Source: JANMZO01 sp031383405 (GTDB taxonomy: Bacteria > Actinomycetota > Acidimicrobiia > Acidimicrobiales > JANYDT01). Taken from it: 11,152 nt of DNA. Positions 1-5,865 of this stretch are shown in pieces (the stretch's first letter is position 1; every line of letters starts with the position of its first letter). The translations under genes and the position numbers were made by a program. Where the stretch lies: the NCBI GenBank assembly GCA_031383405.1, contig JANMZO010000486.1, forward strand, positions 1 to 11,152, given 5' to 3'. Below the pieces are notes generated by a model. That model was not told the origin of the DNA, made no database searches, and saw only the letters and a list, made by a program, of their open reading frames with translations.

Positions 1-10
1 GCAGATATTT

Positions 11-41
11 GACGCGGGGACTAAAGTCCCCGCTACGAATC
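11..41. repeat. REP-like palindrome at the window edge
   Basis: A perfect inverted repeat has 9-nt arms GCGGGGACT (14-22) and AGTCCCCGC (25-33) separated by AA, followed by TACGAA. It looks like a short dispersed palindromic (REP-type) element rather than coding sequence, because it puts a stop (TAA, 22-24) into the frame of the amidohydrolase that follows. A second in-frame stop (TGA) lies at 10-12. Only one copy is in this window, so its repeat nature is inferred from its form. Repeats of this kind often sit at assembly break points, so the left edge could also be an assembly join. Confidence 0.5.
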
Positions 42-120
42 TCGAAGCAACTACCGGGCTGACGACGACGGTATCGCCCTCCATGATCGGATCCGAACGG
101 CGGGAGGTGAACCGGAACGC

Positions 121-837
121 ATGGCGTCCGCTGCGCTCCAACCTGGCGATATTGCCGCGATGGTTGAGCTTCACATCGAGCAGGGACCGGTGCTCGAGCA
201 CGAAGGCGCGACGATCGGAGTGGTCGAAGGAATCACCGGGCGCGGCAATGTGCTCGTCGCGATTCAGGGCACCGCCAACCACGCCGGCACCACCCCGATG
301 GATCTGCGACACGACGCAGCTGTCGCCGCGGCCCGGATCATCCTCGAGATCGACGACCTCGCCCGCTCCGGATGGGTCCGCACGGCGACAAGCGGCCATA
401 TCCAGATCCGACCCAACGTACGCAATGTCGTGCCCGGCGAGGCAGTCATTGCGTGCGACATCCGCGACATCGACGTCCGGCGAATTGACGAAGCGATAGT
501 GGAGTTACAGCGCCGTTGCGGCGAGGTTGCAACGGCTACCGCAACGGCCATCGAGCTATCGATCGAAGCACGCCTCGTGGGCGCGGCGTGCGATCCACTG
601 TTGATGAAATTGATCACGGACTCGACCATCTCGCTCGGTCTCTCCCACCGGACATTGCCAAGCGGGGCCGGCCACGACTCGCAGGTCATGGCGCACCTTG
701 CCCCGATAGGCATGGTCTTCGTTCCTTCTATCGGCGGGGTCAGCCACAACCCGACTGAAGACACCCGGCCCGACGATCTGGTGGCGGGCGCAAATGTCCT
801 GCTGAGAACGATCGTCAGCTTTGACAACACCGCCTGA
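121..837 (+). CDS. Allantoate amidohydrolase / N-carbamoyl-L-amino-acid hydrolase (M20 family), C-terminal part only
   Basis: This is a metal-dependent amidase of the AllC/HyuC (hydantoinase/carbamoylase) group, which cleaves the carbamoyl or ureido C-N bond of allantoate or N-carbamoyl amino acids in the cytoplasm. Counting from ATG 121, visible motifs are the metal-ligand segment HIEQGPVLE (residues 18-26), the dimerisation-domain signature NHAGTTPMDLRHDA (53-66), SGAGHDSQ (181-188) and the final metal-ligand segment SHNPTED (208-214). Family members are about 400 residues; here 238 are seen, so the N-terminal half of the catalytic domain with its other metal ligands is missing. Family-like sequence (the D-D-D-G segment near 67-78) continues upstream of the ATG in the same frame, but no start codon exists between there and the TAA at 22-24 inside the palindrome. 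The gene is therefore either broken by the repeat or cut by an assembly join. It converges on the DUF501 gene. Substrate is not decidable between allantoate and N-carbamoyl amino acids. Confidence 0.85.
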   Translation: MASAALQPGDIAAMVELHIEQGPVLEHEGATIGVVEGITGRGNVLVAIQGTANHAGTTPMDLRHDAAVAAARIILEIDDLARSGWVRTATSGHIQIRPNVRNVVPGEAVIACDIRDIDVRRIDEAIVELQRRCGEVATATATAIELSIEARLVGAACDPLLMKLITDSTISLGLSHRTLPSGAGHDSQVMAHLAPIGMVFVPSIGGVSHNPTEDTRPDDLVAGANVLLRTIVSFDNTA

Positions 838-904
838 TCGCAGTCACGCAACCCGGAAACCACCTTGCAACTCACACCGATAGACGTCGACAAACTTCGG
901 TTGG

Positions 905-939
905 GTGTGATTTCTTAGCCGGCGGCTGAGAAATCACAC
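905..939. terminator. Strong hairpin between convergent genes
   Basis: The left arm GTGTGATTTCTTAGCC (905-920) pairs with GGCTGAGAAATCACAC (924-939) around a GGC loop: 15 Watson-Crick pairs and one G-T wobble. It lies 9 nt beyond the DUF501 stop and 67 nt beyond the amidohydrolase stop, so it can serve as a bidirectional terminator. No run of U follows on either strand, so the textbook rho-independent signature is incomplete. A competing pairing exists between TCACACC (872-878) and GGTGTGA (904-910). The hairpin could instead be a dispersed palindromic repeat. Confidence 0.6.
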
Positions 940-948
940 ATCCGGGGG

Positions 949-1410
949 CTAACGGCGGTCGCGCTGGCCGGGTTCGAGTCGGTCGTTGACCCAAGCCCCG
1001 ACCGGATCGTCGCCGCCGGCGAGAAAGTACGCGTAGTGCGCATGGAGGCACTTGGTGCCCACGCGCGTGCCGCCGACACCTCCGCTCGGCCGGGGCCCGA
1101 CATACCCAGGGGGAACATCGCTATCGCGATCTGCAGCGTACGCCCGATGGGCTGCTTCGATCGCTTCGGCGCTGACAAATGTCTCCACCAGCCGCACACC
1201 GCCAGCCGCCTCGAGCCGCCCGATCGCTTCGCTCGCGAGCGATGAGGGCAGGAGCCAGTACCGGGTCGGCATCGGGGTACCGTCGTCTTCGAACGGAGCG
1301 TTGCGGGTCACAACCGGAACGCCGTCGGCGCGTCTGACAACGACATCGAACGCCGTCTTCGGTCGTCGACCGAGAAGCCCGGTCACGATATCGAGATCCG
1401 GGTTCGTCAC
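949..1410 (-). CDS. DUF501 family protein
   Basis: The 153-residue product matches the DUF501 pattern as I know it: an N-terminal V-V-V-R segment, D-G-T-P-x-P-T-x-Y-W-L (residues 43-53), an alpha-helical middle, and the C-terminal block G-G-V-G-G-T-R-V-G-T-K-C-L-H-A-H (110-125) followed by D-P-V-G-x-W-V (135-141). The biochemical role of this family is unknown; the conserved Cys-Leu-His-Ala-His suggests a metal or catalytic site, which is inference. The start is GTG at 1408-1410, only 7 nt after the CoxG-like stop, so it is probably the last gene of the molybdenum-hydroxylase accessory operon. In mycobacteria this family usually sits with enolase, the FtsB/DivIC-type septum protein and a Ppx/GppA phosphatase, so its placement here is unexpected. 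Confidence 0.85.
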   Translation of the reverse strand: MTNPDLDIVTGLLGRRPKTAFDVVVRRADGVPVVTRNAPFEDDGTPMPTRYWLLPSSLASEAIGRLEAAGGVRLVETFVSAEAIEAAHRAYAADRDSDVPPGYVGPRPSGGVGGTRVGTKCLHAHYAYFLAGGDDPVGAWVNDRLEPGQRDRR

Positions 1411-1417
1411 TGAATGG

Positions 1418-2125
1418 CTACTTGCGCAGACGGCGCAAGATAAAGAGCAGGATCAAAACGATGACCACAGCCGGAGCAAGCCGCTTCAATACCGGGCTGC
1501 CGGCGGTCTCAAGAAGATCGACGGGCTTGGCCTCTTTGTACTCGATCTTGCGCACGGTCGGCTTCGTGGGTTCCGCCGCAGGGGCCGGGTCGGCTGGGCC
1601 TTCCCCTGCTTTTGCCGCTCCCACGGGAGCGGCGGCTTCGGCACTCGCCGCCGCCACATTGGCAAGCGTCTCTTCGGGCCGAACCAGGACGTCATGTTCA
1701 AGACAGTCGACGAACTGCTTCAAGATCTTTGAGCTCACGTCCGCCAGTACGCCCCGGCCGAACTGAGCCACTTTGCCAGTGATGGTCAGGTCCGTTGTGA
1801 CCGTTACCTTCGTACTGTCGGCACCAACCTCGACCATCGTCGCGGTGATAATCGCCGAAGCGTTGCCCTGACCCTTCGTGTCTCGACCTTCGGCCTTGAG
1901 CACGGCCTTGTGATTCACATCGTCTTTTTCAAGGAACGTTGCTTTGCCCTTGTACTGCGCTGTGATCGGTCCGACCTTGATCTTCACTCCACCACGGAAT
2001 TCGTCGCCCTCGATCTCCTCGAGTTGCGCTCCAGGCATGCACGGCGCAATCAACTCAATGTGGGTGAGCACCGCCCATGCCCGTTGTACAGGCACGTTCA
2101 CAGTGAATTCGTTGGTCAACTCCAT
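1418..2125 (-). CDS. coxG: CoxG-like SRPBCC protein with C-terminal membrane anchor
   Basis: The product is 235 residues long. Residues 1-150 form a CoxG-type START/SRPBCC domain, recognisable from the opening MELTNEFTVNVPVQRAWAVL, the C-x-P-G-A motif (29-33), G-x-V-K-I-K-V-G-P-I-T-A-x-Y-x-G (46-60) and the G-K-V-A-Q-F-G-R-G segment (117-125). An Ala/Pro-rich linker (about 155-190) leads to a single hydrophobic helix (about 216-230) ending in the basic tail RRLRK, predicted to hold the protein on the inner face of the membrane. In carboxydotrophs CoxG recruits CO dehydrogenase to the membrane and may bind quinone; this protein probably does the same for whichever molybdenum hydroxylase is served here. 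The ATG at 2123-2125 lies within the end of the nucleotidyltransferase gene (10-nt overlap) and has a GGAGG at 2136-2140, supporting this start. Confidence 0.88.
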   Translation of the reverse strand: MELTNEFTVNVPVQRAWAVLTHIELIAPCMPGAQLEEIEGDEFRGGVKIKVGPITAQYKGKATFLEKDDVNHKAVLKAEGRDTKGQGNASAIITATMVEVGADSTKVTVTTDLTITGKVAQFGRGVLADVSSKILKQFVDCLEHDVLVRPEETLANVAAASAEAAAPVGAAKAGEGPADPAPAAEPTKPTVRKIEYKEAKPVDLLETAGSPVLKRLAPAVVIVLILLFILRRLRK

Positions 2126-2757
2126 CGCAGTAAGTCCTCCGCGGTGTCAATATCGGCTGGGTCGCCCTGGCAGGCTAGTTCGGTTACGAGACGTGCGTGA
2201 CTACGCAAGAGCGGACGCGCCCCTTCGTCGCCTTCGCGGGGGACGAGTTCCCACACTGAGCGATCGAGCCTCACGGGATTCCGACGTCTTCCGTCGTACG
2301 TTGCGACCAATATCGGGGCATCGGGGTTCTCCGAGGCCACCGCGGACCAGGTCTCGGCCGGAATGAACGGCTGGTCGCCGAGTCCGATAACGATCCGGTG
2401 AATCTTCACCCGCTCCCGCACCGTGTCAATGGCAAGAGCGAGCGACGTCGCCTGGCCATCGGCCCAGCGTTCGTTGTACACAACCTCAACCTGCGAAGGC
2501 AATCCGTTGAGGGGAAGCTTCGCCGCACCGGAAATGACCAACACGGAGAGGAACCCGGCATCCAGAACATTACTAAGCGCGCATTGGAATACCGTGCGAC
2601 CCCTCAGAGGGGCGAGCAACTTGTGCGTTACCGGCAGGTCCCGGGCCGAAGCGGATGCCGTGAACCGGCTTCCGCCGCCCGCCGCCAGGAGGACGGCCGC
2701 AGTGTCTGCAGGTGGCGGATGCAACGGGAATGTCGGGTCGGCGGGGCCATCGGTCAT
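2116..2757 (-). CDS. MobA/MocA-like molybdenum cofactor nucleotidyltransferase
   Basis: This 213-residue GT-A-fold nucleotidyltransferase most likely adds CMP to molybdopterin (MocA type, making the cytosine dinucleotide cofactor used by xanthine- and CO-dehydrogenase-type enzymes). Visible motifs: the nucleotide-binding loop AVLLAAGGGSRF (residues 21-32), the conserved Lys46 in T-H-K-L-L, G-L-G-D-Q-P-F (125-131) carrying the metal-binding Asp, R-N-P-V-R-L (159-164), G-D-E-G-A-R (176-181) and D-I-D-T-A-E-D-L (202-209). The first 18 residues are a non-conserved Pro-rich extension. The start ATG overlaps the stop of the XdhC gene by 4 nt (ATGA), and the 3' end overlaps coxG by 10 nt, so translation is coupled on both sides. 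A role as a guanylyltransferase (MobA proper) cannot be excluded, but the XdhC/Cox context favours cytidylyl transfer. Confidence 0.85.
   Translation of the reverse strand: MTDGPADPTFPLHPPPADTAAVLLAAGGGSRFTASASARDLPVTHKLLAPLRGRTVFQCALSNVLDAGFLSVLVISGAAKLPLNGLPSQVEVVYNERWADGQATSLALAIDTVRERVKIHRIVIGLGDQPFIPAETWSAVASENPDAPILVATYDGRRRNPVRLDRSVWELVPREGDEGARPLLRSHARLVTELACQGDPADIDTAEDLLRWS
2136..2140 (-). promoter_or_regulatory. Ribosome binding site of the CoxG-like gene
   Basis: On the minus strand GGAGG lies 10 nt before the ATG of the CoxG-like gene, inside the last codons of the upstream nucleotidyltransferase gene. It is one of the few clear Shine-Dalgarno sites in the window and fixes the ATG at 2123-2125 despite the 10-nt overlap. 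Confidence 0.55.
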
Positions 2758-3557
2758 CGACGGTGGATCGGTCCGTCGCCATCTCGCAGCGACGCGACCG
2801 CTCGCCCGGTGCGCAACGCGATGATCTCAGCGACGATGGAGATGGCGGTTTCCTCGGGCGTGCGGGCTCCGATGTCGATGCCGATCGGGGCCATAACGCG
2901 GTCGATCTCGGCCTCGGTAAGCCCGGCCTCTTTCAGTCGCTCGGAGCGGGTGTTATGCGTCTTGCGGCTCCCCATGGCTCCGAGATATCCAACCCTGGTC
3001 GTGACAGCGGCGCGTATTGCGGGCACATCGAACTTCGGATCGTGCGTGAGCACACACACCGCATCTCCGGGACCAAGTGATCCGCCGACTGCGTTTAGGT
3101 GACGATCGGGCCAGTCGTTCACGACCTCGTCGGCCAGGGGAAAGCGCTGTTTCGTAGCAAAGACCGGGCGCGCGTCACACACGGTGACCCGGTAGCCGAG
3201 CAACTTCGACGCCCGGACCAACGCGGCCGTGAAATCGACCGCTCCAAAAATGATCATCTTCGGTGGCGGAGAAAAGCTTTCGATGAAGACGCTTACGCCT
3301 TCCTGTCGGGCTTCACCGTTCGGTCCGTAGTGGCGCGTGCTTGTCAGTCCGGCAGTCAGTTCACCTTCAGCATCACGGGCCAGGACCCGGTCGAGTTCCG
3401 GATTGCCGAGCGTGCCGAGAGCGGCCACTCCGGGACGAACCAGCAACTTTCCGCCGACGTCGCCACCATCGGCCCGGGTAATCAGCGTAACGAGCGCGAC
3501 CGGACGTTCGGCTCGGATCTCGTCGCGTAGAAGTTCGTAGAGCGATGCGTCGGCCAT
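2754..3557 (-). CDS. XdhC family protein with C-terminal Rossmann domain
   Basis: The product has 267 residues. The N-terminal part (about 1-95) resembles the XdhC/CoxI domain (A-L-V-T-L at 21-25, G-x-L-G-N-P-E-L-D at 48-56, F-I-E-S-F at 91-95), but where the short paralogue carries the G-G-C-V-E motif this one has G-N-P-E-L and no cysteine. The C-terminal XdhC Rossmann domain is complete: M-I-I-F-G-A-V-D-F (101-109), V-C-D-A-R-P-V-F (126-133), L-T-H-D-P-K-F-D (170-177), G-A-M-G-S-R-K-T-H (193-201) and P-I-G-I-D-I-G-A-R-T-P-E-E (224-236). XdhC proteins bind molybdenum cofactor and help its sulfuration and insertion into xanthine-dehydrogenase-type enzymes. The gene starts at ATG 3555-3557, 12 nt after the short XdhC-domain gene, and its stop overlaps the next start by 4 nt. 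Confidence 0.9.
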   Translation of the reverse strand: MADASLYELLRDEIRAERPVALVTLITRADGGDVGGKLLVRPGVAALGTLGNPELDRVLARDAEGELTAGLTSTRHYGPNGEARQEGVSVFIESFSPPPKMIIFGAVDFTAALVRASKLLGYRVTVCDARPVFATKQRFPLADEVVNDWPDRHLNAVGGSLGPGDAVCVLTHDPKFDVPAIRAAVTTRVGYLGAMGSRKTHNTRSERLKEAGLTEAEIDRVMAPIGIDIGARTPEETAISIVAEIIALRTGRAVASLRDGDGPIHRR

Positions 3558-3569
3558 TGGTACGCGCGC

Positions 3570-3887
3570 CTACCAGTTGATTTCGTCGATGAACAGATGA
3601 ATCGTGCCGCCACACGTCAGCCCGACCGCAAACGCTTCATCGTCGGAATACCCAAACGTGACGACACCCGGCTTGCGCGTTCCGTCGAGCAGCGAGAGCG
3701 CCTCGGTGAGCACCGCCCCTTCGACACAGCCACCGGACACCGAGCCGGCTACCTGACCGTCTTGCGATACGGCCATCGTGGCGCCCGGGTCGCGCGGACC
3801 CGAACCCTCGACTTCGACAACGCGGGCCACCGCGACGCGCTTGTTCTGTTTGCGCCAGCGTTCGATGTCGTTCAGTACTTCTCGCAT
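3570..3887 (-). CDS. Short XdhC/CoxI-domain protein (CoxF/CoxI N-terminal type)
   Basis: With the start at ATG 3885-3887 the product is 105 residues and consists only of the XdhC/CoxI domain: MREVLNDIERW at the N-terminus, G-S-G-P-R-D-P-G (residues 28-35), S-V-S-G-G-C-V-E (49-56) with the conserved cysteine, and G-L-T-C-G-G-T-I (89-96) with a second one. These cysteines are those associated with cofactor handling in XdhC. The same frame is open to an ATG at 4059-4061, which would add 58 Arg/Gly-rich residues of no family similarity, so the shorter start is preferred. It is followed 12 nt later by the longer XdhC gene, which lacks the cysteine motif; the two probably act as a pair. A 180-nt gap separates it from the upstream VWA gene. 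Confidence 0.85.
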   Translation of the reverse strand: MREVLNDIERWRKQNKRVAVARVVEVEGSGPRDPGATMAVSQDGQVAGSVSGGCVEGAVLTEALSLLDGTRKPGVVTFGYSDDEAFAVGLTCGGTIHLFIDEINW

Positions 3888-4067
3888 TCCCACCAAACTA
3901 CCGCTGACCGGAGCATCCGCGGCCACCCGACCCGACCCAACGTGGCCGGTTGCCTCGCCCAACATGACGAAACTCGTACCCAACCGCGGCCAAAACCGGC
4001 CGAGAACGCTCCGAAACAGGCGAGATGGGCGACAACTGCACTCGACTCCGGGCCGCTTCACCCAGGT
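3888..4067. other. Longest gap inside the accessory operon
   Basis: This 180-nt stretch between the VWA gene stop and the preferred start of the short XdhC gene is the only sizeable break in the minus-strand gene run. It could hold an internal promoter or an N-terminal extension of the short XdhC protein (the frame is open throughout). I see no convincing -35/-10 pair, no strong hairpin and no separate gene. Confidence 0.4.
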
Positions 4068-5318
4068 CTATGACTCGGCCAGAATCTTGGCCAGCGACTC
4101 GAGCGAGGCGAGCGAGTGACCTTCGATGAACGTGTCGACGTGGGGCAGCGCCGCCGCCATGCCCCGGGCCAGGGGGGCGTAACCGGGGGCGGCCTTGAGC
4201 GGATTGACCCAGACGAGTCGGTGCGAAACCCGGTGGAGCCGCTCCATCTGGGCGCCCAGCAATTCGGGCGATCCGCGGTCCCAGCCATCGGACAGGATGA
4301 CCACGATCGCTCCGCGGGCCATGCCGCGAACGCCCCACTGGTCGTTGAACGCACGCATTCCTTCGCCGAGACGCGTACCTCCGGACCAGTCCATGACCCG
4401 CTTCGCGGCGTTGCGCATGGCCTGATCGGGATCGCGGGACGAAAGCTCGCGGGTGATCCGGGTCAGGCGGGTTCCGAGCGCAAACGCTTCGACCCGACCC
4501 CGGCCGACAACCGCGGCCTGACAGAAGCGCACGAGTGCCCGGGCATAGGCTTCCATCGATCCGCTCACGTCACAGATCAGCACGATCCGACGGGGCTTGG
4601 TCGAAGGCTCGGTGAAGGAACGCTGGATTGCGAGCCCGTCGGTTCGCAGTGCGCCCCTAACCGTGCGTCGAAGGTCGGGGTGTGGAGTGGAGCGCTTGCC
4701 GACCACGGGCTGACGACGGCGGCTCCGACGGGGCGAGCCGACGAACCGAAGGGCTGACATGGCGGTTCGCGCCTCGAGGAATTCTTCGGGCGTGTACTCG
4801 GCGAAGTCCTTGTGCCGGAGCGTCTCGGTAGCGCTGAACCGTACGGAAATCGTCTCGCCGTCGGGACCGTCGTCGTCGTCGTCATCCCCGGGTTCGTCGG
4901 TGTCATCGTCGTCGTCGAGCTCAACAGTGATGTTCTGGGTCACGGTCTCGGTGTCGGATGACGCGACCACCGCGAACCAGAAGGCATTGAATGCCCGGTC
5001 GTAGAGATCCTGGTCTTCGGGCCGTCGGAGCAGCACCGCGCGGCCCGCCCAATACACCGATTCGCGTCGGTCGATCCCCAACGTGCAAAGCGCTTCGGCG
5101 AAGGTTGTCACCGATCCGACCGGGACAGCAATGCCTAGCTTCCGCAGGATGACGGAGAATGCAACCGCAATACGGACCGGACCCGATTCATCAGATTCCG
5201 GACCGGCCCCCCGGCCGACCAGAACATCGGCGCGCTTACGGGTCGCCGGCGCGCCGAGGAGCTCAAGGACCTCGTTCGTGGACAGGCGGGTGATGTCGGG
5301 TGTGGGACGGTCAGCCAT
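4068..5318 (-). CDS. coxE: CoxE-like von Willebrand factor A domain protein
   Basis: The product has 416 residues, in the usual range for CoxE-type VWA proteins. Residues about 1-130 are the helical N-terminal region, then comes a very acidic segment (135-154, with runs of five and six Asp), a basic stretch (197-210), and the VWA domain from about 240 to the end. The MIDAS metal site is intact: D250-V-S252-G-S254, T315 in S-G-G-T-R-L-G, and D344 in L-S-D-G-W-D. CoxE works with the MoxR ATPase CoxD; in Oligotropha CO dehydrogenase the pair is needed to assemble the Cu-S-Mo centre, and related pairs are generic chaperones for molybdenum hydroxylases. The ATG at 5316-5318 lies 55 nt after the thioesterase stop, with no obvious Shine-Dalgarno. 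Family assignment is firm; the client enzyme is not visible. Confidence 0.92.
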   Translation of the reverse strand: MADRPTPDITRLSTNEVLELLGAPATRKRADVLVGRGAGPESDESGPVRIAVAFSVILRKLGIAVPVGSVTTFAEALCTLGIDRRESVYWAGRAVLLRRPEDQDLYDRAFNAFWFAVVASSDTETVTQNITVELDDDDDTDEPGDDDDDDGPDGETISVRFSATETLRHKDFAEYTPEEFLEARTAMSALRFVGSPRRSRRRQPVVGKRSTPHPDLRRTVRGALRTDGLAIQRSFTEPSTKPRRIVLICDVSGSMEAYARALVRFCQAAVVGRGRVEAFALGTRLTRITRELSSRDPDQAMRNAAKRVMDWSGGTRLGEGMRAFNDQWGVRGMARGAIVVILSDGWDRGSPELLGAQMERLHRVSHRLVWVNPLKAAPGYAPLARGMAAALPHVDTFIEGHSLASLESLAKILAES

Positions 5319-5373
5319 GGGCGGGAGTGGTCGGAACGGGAGTTGGCGGGACCGGAGACGGAGGAACGGCCGG

Positions 5374-5865
5374 TCAGACCAGCGACAGCGAATAGGTCAC
5401 CGACGATGTCGCGACCGGCTTGGCCACATCCGGTTCGTCGCCTTGATCGACCGAGTACAGGCGGATGTTCATAACGGCGAGGCTGCGACCCATCTTCACC
5501 AGATCGACGTCGGCCACCAACTCCCCAACGGTCGGTCGACGCAGAAAGTCGATCTGCAGACTGCTCGTGACCGCAAGAGCGGCTCGGCCCAGTCGACCGA
5601 GCACCATGATGTAGGCCGCCGCATCGGCAAGGGCCATCAGCGTCGGACCCGAGACGGTTCCACCGGGTCGCAGATTCGCTTCCGACGTCGGTTCGCGAAC
5701 GCGAGCGAACATCGGCGTCAGCGTCTGGATCGTCCAGTTCCGCTGACCTCCGGGCCACACTTCGTTGAGAAACGCAAGAACCTCGCCGGCGTCGAACACC
5801 AGATCCCCGAAACTGCGCTCCCGCTCGTCGGCCAACCCTCCGGTATCCGGGTCGACGCCCATCAC
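5374..5865 (-). CDS. PaaI-like hotdog-fold acyl-CoA thioesterase
   Basis: The product (about 162 residues) has a PaaI/YdiI-like hotdog domain: R-P-G-G-T-V-S-G-P-T-L-M-A-L-A-D-A-A (residues 66-83), where the Asp of A-L-A-D is the expected catalytic or helix residue, followed by S-S-L-Q-I-D-F-L-R-R-P and K-M-G-R-S-L-A-V on the central strands. Such enzymes hydrolyse small or aromatic acyl-CoA thioesters; the substrate cannot be told here. The start is either GTG at 5863-5865 or ATG at 5860-5862. Both overlap the TGA of the MoxR gene (5862-5864), so the two are translationally coupled. It sits between coxD-like and coxE-like genes that normally adjoin, which suggests either a pathway role (for example acyl-CoA turnover in the same catabolic route) or a lineage-specific insertion. 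Confidence 0.8.
   Translation of the reverse strand: MMGVDPDTGGLADERERSFGDLVFDAGEVLAFLNEVWPGGQRNWTIQTLTPMFARVREPTSEANLRPGGTVSGPTLMALADAAAYIMVLGRLGRAALAVTSSLQIDFLRRPTVGELVADVDLVKMGRSLAVMNIRLYSVDQGDEPDVAKPVATSSVTYSLSLV

Noticed and set aside
264..893. Minus-strand open frame of 209 codons opposite the amidohydrolase
   Set aside because: The plus-strand frame carries clear family motifs; the opposite frame is Ser/Arg-rich without recognisable motifs.
3888..4061. 58-residue N-terminal extension of the short XdhC protein
   Set aside because: The extension is Arg/Gly-rich without family similarity, and the domain begins exactly at the ATG at 3887; the upstream ATG is 6 nt from the VWA stop but probably unused.
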